The translations under genes and the position numbers were made by a program. Below the pieces are notes generated by a model. The model worked only from the letters and a program-made list of their open reading frames with translations, did not search any database and had not been told where the DNA came from. A stretch of 47,492 bases of DNA from Rhodobacter sp. (GTDB lineage: Bacteria; Pseudomonadota; Alphaproteobacteria; Rhodobacterales; Rhodobacteraceae), in assembly GCA_022824145.1 (NCBI GenBank), contig JAJEAY010000220.1, forward strand, positions 1 to 47,492, given 5' to 3'. Positions 8,509 to 16,151 of this stretch are shown piece after piece (position 1 is the stretch's first letter; each line of letters begins with the position of its first letter).

Positions 8509-9200
8509 GGATCCGGAGTCCCCTGGATCAGGATCATAGAGAAATAAGGTGCGGATTCAGGTGCATCCGCCAACGGGCAGATACGCTCTTCGGCAAGAGT
8601 CGCGCGTTCGATGTAGATGGCCCGTTCCAGCAGACCGAGCCGTTCGATCACTGTCTTGAGTTTCTGCAGGTGCCGTCCCACCTTCAGCAGCGCTAAGCTG
8701 TCCGCCACGTCCATCCGACGCTCAAGCTCGCTCTCAGGCAGCGTCCCCGGCAGAACTGTCAGCTGTCCGTTCCGTGCCGCCAACGGCATCCCCGCTTTTG
8801 CAGCGCAGGCGGTAAGAGATGTAACGCCAGGAACGACCTCGATCCTGAATCTGTCGGCCAGTCGGGCGTGGAGATACATGAACGAGCCGTAGAGGAAGGG
8901 ATCGCCTTCGCAAAGGCAGGCCACATCGTCTCCATCGGAAAGCGCTTTCGCGATTTCGGCTGAGCCGCGGTCGTAAGCGGCCTGGGCGGGCTCGCGCACC
9001 ACCGTCATCGGTATATTGATTGCGATTTCGCGAACGTGCCCGGGAATCAGGTCAGCGGCGATGCTGCGCACAAAACTCTCCTCGCCATCAAGCGCGGGAT
9101 AGGCAATGACTGGAACTGTCCCGATCAATTCCGCTGCTCTTCGCGTGATAAGGCCCGGATCTCCGGGGCCCAGTCCAATGCCAAACAGAGTGCCGGTCAT
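8499..9200 (-). CDS. cobI: precorrin-2 C20-methyltransferase
   Basis: This SAM-dependent methyltransferase of 233 residues makes (cobalt-)precorrin-3 from (cobalt-)precorrin-2. The motifs are GTLFGIGLGPGDPGLITRRAAELI at the N-terminus, VACLCEGDPFLYGSFMYL, and VPGVTSLTACAAKAGMPLAARNGQLTVLPG. The open frame could start six codons further upstream, but the internal ATG forms an ATGA overlap with the cobL stop and gives the family-typical MTGTLFGIGLGPGDP, so I use it. It lies between cobL and cbiG-cobJ, overlapping both, in the order in which several roseobacter-type operons carry these genes. Confidence 0.94.
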   Translation of the reverse strand: MTGTLFGIGLGPGDPGLITRRAAELIGTVPVIAYPALDGEESFVRSIAADLIPGHVREIAINIPMTVVREPAQAAYDRGSAEIAKALSDGDDVACLCEGDPFLYGSFMYLHARLADRFRIEVVPGVTSLTACAAKAGMPLAARNGQLTVLPGTLPESELERRMDVADSLALLKVGRHLQKLKTVIERLGLLERAIYIERATLAEERICPLADAPESAPYFSMILIQGTPDPWL

Positions 9201-10399
9201 CGTTTCACCAAGCTCCATTGCGTCACTGGCATTTGGGGGCGCCAGCCCGTCACTTCACCAACCGGAGAGGCACGGCTGACAGCTATTCGGACGAGCTGTC
9301 CTCCGTGGCGGCCATGGAGTTTCAGAAGGAGCGCTTCTGTTTCCAGCGTGACCGCGTTTGCGACGAGGCGCCCGAGCGGACGCAGCGCCGCCCAAGCGGC
9401 ATCGAACACGTCAGCCGCCAGACCTCCGCCAATGAACACTGCATCCGGTGCATCGAGGTTGCGGAGTGCTTCGGGCGCTCTTCCTTCGACAATCTGAAGA
9501 CCAGGCGTTCCCAGCGTAACCGCGTTCCTCAGCGCGATGGCACGGCGCGCGGCATTGGAATCGATTCCCACGGCCTTCGCCTCCCGGGCTGAACGCATCC
9601 ATTCAATCGCTACCGAACCGCATCCGGTACCGATGTCCCAGAGAAGTGCGTCACGCATTGGCATCAGCTTTGCCAGAGTGACAGCCCGAACCTCCTGCTT
9701 GGTCATCAAGCCGTCGTGCTCGAACAGGTCGTCGGACAGACCCGCGATGCGCGGGAGAAGCGAAGCGTCGGAGGTGGCCGCACAATGCACCGCGAGAGTA
9801 TTGAATGCGGGCACTCTGTGTGCCCACCCGGATGCAGTTCCGTCAAATCGTTGTTCGCCATCGCCACCCATGGACGCAAAAGCTGTCATTGCCGAGCTAC
9901 CAAATCCGCGCTCGGTCAGGATTTCGGCGATCCGTGCAGGCGTTTCCTCGCCAGTCGTGAGGACCAGCAGCCGTTGGCCGGGTTGGATGAAAGGAATCAT
10001 CTGCTCGACGGGGCGGCCATGCACCGTGAGAGTCTCAACGTCAGCCAGGCTCCATCCCATTCTGGCGGCAGCGAGCTGGAAAGCCGACAGCTGCGGGTGG
10101 TAGGTGATCTGTTCTGGCGGAATGGTCCGTCCGATGCGGGCTCCGACGGAATACCAAAGCGGGTCACCTGTCGCTAGCACCACGACCCGTCTGCCCCGGT
10201 ACGAAACCAGTTGGTCAATCAGGTCGCTGAACGGCGATGGCCAGGAGATGCGCTCCGCGGTGACGGCATTCGACAGCCTATGGTGGCGGTCGCCACCGAT
10301 GATGATCTCGGCGCTTTCGACCACTTCCTTGGCTGAAGGGCTGAGTCCGGTCATCCCGTCCTGTCCAATGCCGACGATATGCAGCCAGCTATCGTCCAT
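9197..10399 (-). CDS. cobL: bifunctional precorrin-6Y C5,15-methyltransferase (decarboxylating)
   Basis: This protein of about 400 residues has two modules. The N-terminal half is CbiE-like (HIVGIGQDGMTGLSPSAKEVV, VLATGDPLWYSVGARI, SAFQLAAARMGWSLADVETLTVHGRP). The C-terminal half is CbiT-like, with the SAM-binding motif LLWDIGTGCGSVAIEWMR and the APDAVFIGGGL-type loop (DAPDAVFIGGGLAADVFDAAW). It methylates C5 and C15 and decarboxylates the C12 acetate side chain to give precorrin-8. The frame is open for 11 codons more. I prefer the internal ATG giving MDDSWLHIVGIGQDG, which overlaps the cobH stop by 11 bases. It needs precorrin-6Y from a reductase that lies elsewhere in the genome. Confidence 0.94.
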   Translation of the reverse strand: MDDSWLHIVGIGQDGMTGLSPSAKEVVESAEIIIGGDRHHRLSNAVTAERISWPSPFSDLIDQLVSYRGRRVVVLATGDPLWYSVGARIGRTIPPEQITYHPQLSAFQLAAARMGWSLADVETLTVHGRPVEQMIPFIQPGQRLLVLTTGEETPARIAEILTERGFGSSAMTAFASMGGDGEQRFDGTASGWAHRVPAFNTLAVHCAATSDASLLPRIAGLSDDLFEHDGLMTKQEVRAVTLAKLMPMRDALLWDIGTGCGSVAIEWMRSAREAKAVGIDSNAARRAIALRNAVTLGTPGLQIVEGRAPEALRNLDAPDAVFIGGGLAADVFDAAWAALRPLGRLVANAVTLETEALLLKLHGRHGGQLVRIAVSRASPVGEVTGWRPQMPVTQWSLVKR

Positions 10400-11033
10400 C
10401 GCCGATTCCACAGGAATGTTCGGCCAGCGCATTCACCGCCGCGCTGGCCATCGCGGATCCGCCACGCCTCCCCCGAAGCGCGACGAATTCGCAGCCGCGG
10501 GGCTTCGCGGCAAGTTCAGCCTTTGACTCCGCCGCTCCGATGAATCCGACGGGAAAGCCCAGGATCACGGCTGGTTTCGGCCAGCCGCCGTCGAGCCGCT
10601 CGAGAAGGCGAAAGAGCGCTGTTGGGGCGTTGCCGATCACGACAATGGCGCCCTCGATCCTGTCATGCCAAAGGTCAACGGCTGCTGCAGACCGCGTTGT
10701 GCGCAGTTCCTTAGCCAGGACCGGAACAGCTGGATCGTTCAGCGTCACGATTACGTCGTTGTTTCGAGGAAGCTTTCTGGGAGAGATTCCCGCTGCAGCC
10801 ATTTTGCAGTCGCAGATTATCGGCGCACCGGTGGCCAGCGCGATTCGCGCAGATTCACATGCGCGGGGCGAGCAGACTAATCGGTCGGCCACGTCAGGCA
10901 TGCCGCAGGCGTGGACCACGCGCGTGGCAAGTCGGGCCATGCCCGAGTCAAACCTGTCCAGCCGAGCCTCTTTCCGAACCACCGCGAAGCTCTCTGCATA
11001 GATGGCTTCAGGATCTTTCAGATACGGGCGCAT
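10389..11033 (-). CDS. cobH: precorrin-8X methylmutase
   Basis: This 214-residue enzyme moves the methyl group from C11 to C12, converting precorrin-8 to hydrogenobyrinic acid (or its cobalt counterpart). The catalytic histidine is in TRVVHACGMPDV. Other family blocks are GAPIICDCKMAAAGI, DLWHDRIEGAIVVIGNAPTALFRLLE and PAVILGFPVGFIGAAESK. Length and N-terminus (MRPYLKDPEAIYAESFAVVR) are typical. It lies 66 bases downstream of cbiX and overlaps cobL at its 3' end. Confidence 0.95.
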   Translation of the reverse strand: MRPYLKDPEAIYAESFAVVRKEARLDRFDSGMARLATRVVHACGMPDVADRLVCSPRACESARIALATGAPIICDCKMAAAGISPRKLPRNNDVIVTLNDPAVPVLAKELRTTRSAAAVDLWHDRIEGAIVVIGNAPTALFRLLERLDGGWPKPAVILGFPVGFIGAAESKAELAAKPRGCEFVALRGRRGGSAMASAAVNALAEHSCGIGDGR

Positions 11034-11099
11034 TCCGCCGATCCGAATGGAATGCCTCTCGGCGAACCTGCAACGAAGCGATCTTGTCTGGCGGTCATG

Positions 11100-12179
11100 T
11101 CAGCCATTCGTCTTCCGAGCGCTCTCCGGGCCGAGCGGATGGTTGGCATGGGGATAGGGAGCATGATGATGGTGATGGTGATGGTGCCCGGAATGATGGT
11201 GTTCGTCGTGGTGAACATGATCTGTTTCGAGCCTGCATTCACCGGTGCAGAAGGTCGTGCAGAGCGTGCAGTCGGCGACGTTTGAACCGGGTGCGCTGGC
11301 GCCCTGTCCCTCAACATGATGGTGATGGCTCTCCTGCACAGCACCCACTTCCGCCTCGAATCCCAGCACCTGCGTGCGGTACTTGCACATCGCACAGTTG
11401 GGCGGCGGGGAGTCTCCGGCCTGCTCGGTCACTCGCTCGGCGAAGGTCTCGATTACTTTAGGATGGTCATTCAGGTAGCCAGCCTTGAAGAACTGGATAT
11501 CCGGATGCTCTGCCGCGACTTGGTCGGTAAAGCCATAGATTCGGTCAACCAATATGCCCGAGAACAGGAAATACGGGAAAACGATGACCCTTCGATATCC
11601 CAGCCTTGCAACATGGTTCAGGCAGGGCGCCACCAAAGGAAAGGTAACACCGGAATAGCCGACTTCACACCAGCCGAAGCCCATGCCCTCCCACAGCATC
11701 CGGGCGACCTTGGCTACATTCGCGTTGGCATCGGGATCGGATGCGCCCCGGCCGATCACGACCAGGCACGTCTCGTGCAGCGGAATCGAACCGCTCTCAC
11801 GATTCGCGCGGTCTACGGCTTCTTCGATGCGTGCGCCGGCAGCCGCGATCATCTTCGGGTCCACGCCGAGCTCGCGGCCGTAACTGATATCGATGCCGTA
11901 CCTCGCGGCGTAGGTGTTCAGCACGGTCGGAATATCGTTCTTGGCGTGCATCGCGGCAAACAGCATGCCAGGAACGGCCAGAATGCGCTCGCACCCTGCC
12001 TTGCGCAGCCGGTCCAGTCCGTCCCGAATCACCGGGTTTGCAAATTCCAGATAGCCATATTCGGTCAACCACCCGTCGGGCAGGCAGGAAGGCAGCCGCT
12101 CCGCGAGCACCTTGAATTCGTCGACTGCGGCCTGGCTACGTGAGCCGTGGCCGCAGATCATCACGCCGGTTCTGCTCAT
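11100..12179 (-). CDS. cbiX: sirohydrochlorin cobaltochelatase, CbiX long form with Cys and His-rich C-terminus
   Basis: This 359-residue class II chelatase inserts Co2+ into sirohydrochlorin, the early cobalt-insertion route. It carries two chelatase half-domains: MSRTGVMICGHGSRSQAAVDEF with YGYLEFANPVIRDGL and VPGMLFAAMHAKNDIP, then LVVIGRGASDPDANANVAKVARML with VEVGYSGVTFPL-like VGYSGVTFPLVAPCL and FPYFLFSGILVDRI. The metal-binding histidines are in CGHGSR and MHAKND. The C-terminus has CAMCKYR and CTLCTTFCTGEC, possible Fe-S cluster ligands as known for long CbiX, and then a histidine-rich tail with an eight-histidine run, likely a cobalt store. Its ATG overlaps the stop of the small upstream gene (ATGA). 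Confidence 0.93.
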   Translation of the reverse strand: MSRTGVMICGHGSRSQAAVDEFKVLAERLPSCLPDGWLTEYGYLEFANPVIRDGLDRLRKAGCERILAVPGMLFAAMHAKNDIPTVLNTYAARYGIDISYGRELGVDPKMIAAAGARIEEAVDRANRESGSIPLHETCLVVIGRGASDPDANANVAKVARMLWEGMGFGWCEVGYSGVTFPLVAPCLNHVARLGYRRVIVFPYFLFSGILVDRIYGFTDQVAAEHPDIQFFKAGYLNDHPKVIETFAERVTEQAGDSPPPNCAMCKYRTQVLGFEAEVGAVQESHHHHVEGQGASAPGSNVADCTLCTTFCTGECRLETDHVHHDEHHHSGHHHHHHHHAPYPHANHPLGPESARKTNG

Positions 12180-12394
12180 TGCTGCCGGCTGTCCGGCAAT
12201 TCATCGTCCGCCGATGCGTCATTGGAGGTGCGGTTCGCGCGCGCCCGGACCCAACAGGCAAACAAGATCAAGACCGCCGCCGACGCTGCGCCGATCGCTA
12301 GCCAATGGTTGTGCCCGCTCAGTTCTGTGACATGGCCGATATGCCCGAAGGCCGGTCCGGCAGCGAGCAGTGCGATGGGTGTGAAGACTTTCAT
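12176..12394 (-). CDS. small single-pass membrane protein, DUF6732-like, first gene of the cob operon
   Basis: A 72-residue protein. It begins MKVFTPIALLAAGPAFGHIGHVTELSGHNHW, a signal-like hydrophobic segment followed by a histidine-containing patch (HIGHVTELSGHNH). One clear transmembrane helix follows (LAIGAASAAVLILFACWV), then a positively charged arginine segment (RARANR) and an acidic tail. That resembles the short DUF6732 proteins found beside cobalamin genes. The metal-rich patch would sit outside the cytoplasmic membrane, so a role in cobalt handling is plausible but unproven. The stop overlaps the cbiX start. A strong AAGGAG ribosome site is buried in a hairpin (see the leader entry). 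Confidence 0.7.
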   Translation of the reverse strand: MKVFTPIALLAAGPAFGHIGHVTELSGHNHWLAIGAASAAVLILFACWVRARANRTSNDASADDELPDSRQQ

Positions 12395-12396
12395 GA

Positions 12397-12435
12397 GGCT
12401 CCTTCCTTTCGTTAGTCCACCCGGAAAGAGGAGCC
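12397..12435 (-). promoter_or_regulatory. hairpin sequestering the Shine-Dalgarno of the first cob operon gene
   Basis: The minus-strand RNA folds as a 7 bp stem GGCUCCU/AGGAGCC plus a 5 bp stem CUUUC/GAAAG, separated by a two-base bulge, with a 13-base loop. The 3' arm contains the AAGGAG Shine-Dalgarno that lies four bases before the ATG. No T-run follows, so this is not an intrinsic terminator. It looks like a translational gate. Confidence 0.65.
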
Positions 12436-12600
12436 GTGCCGCAATTCGCAACGGTCTTGACGACGCGGCCATTCGCCCCCTGAATGGGTCGGCGTTCGAA
12501 CGCTCTCCGTTCCGGTCCCGCAAGGGACTTCGTCAGAAACCCGAATATGCCCAGTCTCGTTCCGCCGCAACAGGGATTGCGCCGATTTTCGGCGATTCAG
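12436..12600 (-). ncRNA. structured 5' leader candidate upstream of the cob operon, no known riboswitch consensus
   Basis: On the minus strand the leader contains several hairpins in a row: CGCCGA-AAA-TCGGCG (12580-12594), GTCCC-TTGC-GGGAC (12515-12528), the palindrome GCGTTCGAACGC (12492-12503), CCATTC-N7-GAATGG (12469-12487), and a possible GCCGC/GCGGC pairing next to the gating hairpin. I looked for cobalamin riboswitch blocks (the GCCACTG B12 box and the AGGAGACCTGCC end) and did not find them. The divergent quinone-reductase gene starts at 12695, so some of this stretch may also serve its promoter. Confidence 0.45.
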
Positions 12601-12694
12601 CGGCGTTGGCTCCACCTGACCGGATCGGCGATCCGTCCTTTTGCTGGTCTCGCCGAGTCCCTATACGGTGTGCAGGCTGAAGGGAGCGTTTCTG

Positions 12695-13672
12695 ATGGGC
12701 CAGCTAGTGAACGGCGTTTGGCAGACCACCGTGCCACTCATTGCGTCAGGGGAGGACGGAGAGTTTCGCCGCAAGGAAGCGGTCTTTCGCAACTGGATCA
12801 CTCCTGACGGAGCGCCGGGCGTCTCGGGGACGGGTGGATTCAGGGCCGAGCCCGGACGCTATCACCTCTACATCGCATGGGCATGCCCCTGGGCGCATCG
12901 CACCGTGATCTTCCGCAGGCTGAAGGGGCTGGAAGAGCTGATCGGAATTTCCGCAGTGCATCCCGAAATGCTGGATGACGGCTGGACCTTCAGGCGGAAC
13001 GAAAACGGCGCGACCGGTGACCGGCTCTACGGGCTGGAATTCGCCCGCGATCTTTACATCAAGGCGGATCCAGAGGTGAGCTGCCGGGTCACCGTCCCGA
13101 TTCTCTGGGACCGGCAGCGCGAGACCATCGTGTCGAACGAGAGTTCGGAGATCATTCGGATGTTCAACTCCGCGTTTGACGGGCTGACCGGCAACAGTCT
13201 GGATTTCTGGCCCGAGGATCTCCGGGACGGCATCAAGCCGATCAACGCCCGCATCTACGAAACGGTGAACAACGGAGTTTACAGGTCGGGTTTCGCCACG
13301 ACCCAATCTGCCTACGAACGCGCCGTCCTTGCGCTCTTTGACTCTCTCGATTGGCTTGACGGGCGCCTTTCCTCGAACCGATATCTGATGGGTGACCGGA
13401 TCACGGAGGCGGACTGGCGGCTGTTCACGACGCTTGTGCGGTTTGACCTTGTCTATTTCGGCCATTTCAAGTGCAATCGGCGGCGGCTGGTCGACTATCC
13501 GAATCTGTGGGCTTACGCGCGTGAGCTCTACCAATGGAGCGGTGTGGCCGAGACGGTGAATTTCCCGGATATCTCGCGGCACTACCATTACAGCCACGCC
13601 GAAATCAATCCGCACAGAATCATACCGATCGGGCCGAACGCTGATTGGGAGGAGCCGCACGGCCGGGGCTGA
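12695..13672 (+). CDS. yqjG: glutathionyl-hydroquinone reductase (ECM4/YqjG-type glutathione transferase)
   Basis: This 325-residue Xi/omega-like glutathione transferase reduces glutathionyl-hydroquinones. The active-site cysteine is in YIAWACPWAHRTVIFRRLKGLEE. The interdomain WTFRRNENGATGDRLYGLEFARDLY, the VPILWDRQRETIVSNESSEIIRMFNSAFD block and the C-terminal helical domain (YLMGDRITEADWRLFTTLVRFDLVYFGHFKCN) are all characteristic. The frame can be extended 18 codons upstream. I choose the internal ATG (MGQLVNGVWQ) because AAGGGAGCG lies just before it and the family starts there. It is divergent from the cob operon and seems functionally unrelated to B12. Confidence 0.93.
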   Translation: MGQLVNGVWQTTVPLIASGEDGEFRRKEAVFRNWITPDGAPGVSGTGGFRAEPGRYHLYIAWACPWAHRTVIFRRLKGLEELIGISAVHPEMLDDGWTFRRNENGATGDRLYGLEFARDLYIKADPEVSCRVTVPILWDRQRETIVSNESSEIIRMFNSAFDGLTGNSLDFWPEDLRDGIKPINARIYETVNNGVYRSGFATTQSAYERAVLALFDSLDWLDGRLSSNRYLMGDRITEADWRLFTTLVRFDLVYFGHFKCNRRRLVDYPNLWAYARELYQWSGVAETVNFPDISRHYHYSHAEINPHRIIPIGPNADWEEPHGRG

Positions 13673-13933
13673 CGGCGCGGTTCATGATCATCCGACGAAG
13701 TAAAATCATTGAGGGATTGCGCATTGCCTGAATCATGACCGGCTTAACGGTCTTCGGTGCTGGGTTTAGCTTTTCGGCATGTCAGGATGGCGGATGCATG
13801 ACCATGCCGTACTGTCCACAAACGAGTTTTCCGTTATTCATCAACGCTGGTCTCATGTGCCAAAGTTCGGGACTGATCCTTGCGCAATGCGGTCAAATCC
13901 GCTTGATGGGCGGAACAAATACGGGGAATGCCC
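13673..13933. other. intergenic region upstream of DUF1636 gene with an inverted repeat
   Basis: No supported gene. A 74-codon plus-strand frame overlaps the next gene out of phase and is rejected. An inverted repeat CGGCATG (13775-13781) and CATGCCG (13803-13809), separated by 21 bases, could be a transcription terminator remnant or a regulator site. I find no cobalamin riboswitch blocks here. Confidence 0.4.
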
Positions 13934-14305
13934 ATGACGACCTGGATAACCGTTTGTGACACCTGCAAACGCGACGGTTGGGAAACCGGCGACATGGAAT
14001 TGACGGACGGCGAGCGTCTGGCGGAGCTGGTCGAAGCCGAGGTCAACGGAGAGTCACGTGTCAGGGTGCGGCGGATGAGCTGCCTGATGGGCTGCGGAAA
14101 GGGATGCAACATCGCGGTCCAGGGTAGCGGCAAGGTTGCGTACACTTTAGGCGACTTCGTTCCTGAACGGGCTTCGGCCGAGGCGATCGCGAACTATGCG
14201 CGGCTTCATGCGGTCAGTGAGACCGGCGTTGTTCCCTACCGGCAGTGGCCCGAAGCGGTAAAAGGGCACTTCGTCACCCGCCATCTGCCGCTGCCTGAGG
14301 AATGA
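13934..14305 (+). CDS. DUF1636 family metal-binding (ferredoxin-like) protein
   Basis: This protein of about 123 residues begins MTTWITVCDTCKRDGWE. It has a CxxC near the N-terminus and a second set, CLMGCGKGCNIAVQG. These four or five cysteines match the thioredoxin-fold, [2Fe-2S]-type DUF1636 family that recurs in B12 gene clusters. Its ligands and job are not established. An ATG two codons upstream is possible, but the GGGGA ribosome site is better spaced to the second ATG. The stop overlaps the cobC start (ATGA), so it belongs to a DUF1636-cobC-cobD operon. An electron-transfer or cobalt-handling role is inference from context. Confidence 0.8.
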   Translation: MTTWITVCDTCKRDGWETGDMELTDGERLAELVEAEVNGESRVRVRRMSCLMGCGKGCNIAVQGSGKVAYTLGDFVPERASAEAIANYARLHAVSETGVVPYRQWPEAVKGHFVTRHLPLPEE

Positions 14306-15243
14306 GAGCGGAGATCCGAAGCGACCATGGCGGGGGCCTTGATGCCGCCATCGGGAAGTTTGGAGGCAGGCGCAGCGACTGGCTTGATCTCTCCACCGGA
14401 ATCAATCCTGTCCCCTATCCTGTTCCGGATCTGGATGGCGAGTGCTGGTCGTCGCTGCCCGACGTCAAGTCGGTTCGGGAGCTTGAGCTTGCTGCGCGGC
14501 GGTTCTGGCAGATCCCCGAATCCGCCGCCGTTCTCGCCGCACCGGGCGTGTCTGCTCTCATCGCCCGGATTCCGGAACTCGCCGTGCCCGGCACCGTACA
14601 CATCGATGGGCCAACCTACAGCGAGTTCGCCGCCGCCTTCGAAGGATATGGCTGGCGGTCGGGTGACATTGGGTCTGACGCAAGCGTCATTGTGCATCCG
14701 AACAATCCGGACGGAAGATGGCAGGAAATCGCAGGTATCGATTCCTCCTTGCTGGTGATTGACGAGAGCTTCTGTGACGTTGCGCCGGAGCGGAGCCACA
14801 TGGCCGCCGCCGCATGTCCCGGTACGCTGGTCCTGAAAGGTCTGGGAAAGTTCTGGGGGTTGGCTGGCCTGCGCCTGGGTTTCGCCATCGGCGATCCGGG
14901 CCTGATCGCGCAGCTCGCGGAAAAGATCGGTCCGTGGCCTGTCTCAGGACCGGCGCTGGCGATTGGAACCACCGCGCTTGACGACCCGGTTTGGGCGAAG
15001 GCGACCCGCATCCGGCTTGAACAGGACGCTGACCGCCTGGATGCGGCAATGACCTTTGCCGGCGCGTCAGTCGTGGGCGGAACGACGCTTTTCCGGCTGT
15101 TTGAGGTCGATGATTCTGCGGCGTGGCAGGTTCGCCTGGCCCGGAACCGCATTTGGTCCCGAACCTTCGCCTATTCCAGAACATGGCTGCGTCTGGGAAT
15201 TCCGCATCCTGAACAGTGGGAAAGACTTGAGGTAACCCTGTGA
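14302..15243 (+). CDS. cobC: CobC-type PLP-dependent threonine-phosphate decarboxylase / aminotransferase homologue
   Basis: This 313-residue fold-type I PLP enzyme begins MRAEIRSDHGGGLDAAIGKFGGRRSDWLDLSTGINPVPYP, the classic CobC start. The PLP lysine is in VLKGLGKFWGLAGLRLGF, and the cofactor-contacting residues are in IVHPNNPDGR and LVIDESFCDVAPE. The homologue CobD of Salmonella decarboxylates L-threonine O-3-phosphate to (R)-1-amino-2-propanol phosphate, the linker of the cobalamin lower loop. CobC of alphaproteobacteria is assigned the same role. It overlaps both DUF1636 and cobD by four bases, suggesting a coupled operon. Confidence 0.92.
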   Translation: MRAEIRSDHGGGLDAAIGKFGGRRSDWLDLSTGINPVPYPVPDLDGECWSSLPDVKSVRELELAARRFWQIPESAAVLAAPGVSALIARIPELAVPGTVHIDGPTYSEFAAAFEGYGWRSGDIGSDASVIVHPNNPDGRWQEIAGIDSSLLVIDESFCDVAPERSHMAAAACPGTLVLKGLGKFWGLAGLRLGFAIGDPGLIAQLAEKIGPWPVSGPALAIGTTALDDPVWAKATRIRLEQDADRLDAAMTFAGASVVGGTTLFRLFEVDDSAAWQVRLARNRIWSRTFAYSRTWLRLGIPHPEQWERLEVTL

Positions 15244-16151
15244 ACACCGCCGCGGTGCTGGCTGCAGCCATGCTGCTCGATGCCGTCTTCGGGGAGCCGC
15301 GCTGGCTCTGGTCGCGCATACCGCACCCCGCTGTTCTGATGGGTTATGCGGTGAACTGGATCGACAGCCGATTTAACTGCGGCTCATATCGCAGGGTGCG
15401 TGGCGTTGCGAGCTTCGGTTCGCTCTGTGCAGTGGCATTGATGCTCGGGATGTTCCTGTCGACTCTGCCAGGAGGCTGGGTGATTGAGCTTGCCGCCGCA
15501 TCCGTCCTGCTCGCGCAGCGAAGCCTTGCCAGCCATGTGCGGAATGTCGCCTCAGGTCTGCGCATTTCGGTTGGTGACGGCCGCCGTGCGGTTGCGCAGA
15601 TAGTTGGGAGGGATACCAAAGGAATGGACCAGGCCGCCGTCGCTCGCGCCGCAGTTGAGAGTGCCGCCGAGAATCTGTCTGACGGCGTCATCGCACCGGT
15701 TCTGTGGTTTCTGGTTGCCGGCCTTCCCGGCCTTCTCGCCTTCAAGCTCGCAAGCACTGCCGACAGCATGATCGGTTACCGAAACGAGCGATACGGTGAA
15801 TTTGGCTGGGCGGCGGCACGGCTCGACGATCTTCTGAATCTGGTTCCGGCACGGCTGACCGCTGTTCTGATCGCGTTGCTTTACGGACGGGCGGATTTCC
15901 GCGCCATTATGTCTGACGCCGCGCTTCATCGCTCTCCGAATGCGGGCTGGCCGGAGGCCGCGATGGCCCGCGTTGTCGGAATCGCGCTTTCCGGACCGCG
16001 GAGCTACGACGGTGAGATGCGGGATTTTCCCTATGTATATTCGGAAGGGCGTAGATCAGCAGGACCAGCTGACATTGAAGCCGCTGTTGCGGCAATCTGG
16101 CGGGTATGGGCAGCGACAGTCGCCGCAGTAATTGCGATCGCAATTGCGTGA
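15240..16151 (+). CDS. cobD: adenosylcobinamide-phosphate synthase (CbiB/CobD)
   Basis: This 303-residue integral membrane protein attaches the aminopropanol linker to adenosylcobyric acid. The N-terminus (MNTAAVLAAAMLLDAVFGEPRWLWSRIPHPAVLMG) contains the conserved D-x-x-x-G-E-P...HP segment. Further motifs are IVGRDTKGMDQAAVARAAVESAAENLSDGVIAPV and STADSMIGYRNERYGEFGWAAARLDDLLN. Several hydrophobic helices are visible. Translation probably starts at GTG, giving a GTGA overlap with the cobC stop. The 3' end contains a 16 bp perfect palindrome (AATTGCGATCGCAATT). Confidence 0.94.
   Translation: MNTAAVLAAAMLLDAVFGEPRWLWSRIPHPAVLMGYAVNWIDSRFNCGSYRRVRGVASFGSLCAVALMLGMFLSTLPGGWVIELAAASVLLAQRSLASHVRNVASGLRISVGDGRRAVAQIVGRDTKGMDQAAVARAAVESAAENLSDGVIAPVLWFLVAGLPGLLAFKLASTADSMIGYRNERYGEFGWAAARLDDLLNLVPARLTAVLIALLYGRADFRAIMSDAALHRSPNAGWPEAAMARVVGIALSGPRSYDGEMRDFPYVYSEGRRSAGPADIEAAVAAIWRVWAATVAAVIAIAIA

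Noticed and set aside
12397-12435. Intrinsic terminator
   Set aside because: The hairpin is strong, but it is followed by the start codon and not by a T-run, and it sits on the ribosome site.
12397-12660. Canonical cobalamin riboswitch ahead of the leftward cob operon
   Set aside because: I searched the minus strand for the B12 box GCCACTG, the CCCCGCAACTGT core and the AGGAGACCTGCC end and did not find them, so I list only an unclassified structured leader.
12746-13660. 304-codon minus-strand open frame
   Set aside because: Antisense of the glutathionyl-hydroquinone reductase, which has the WACPWAHR active site.
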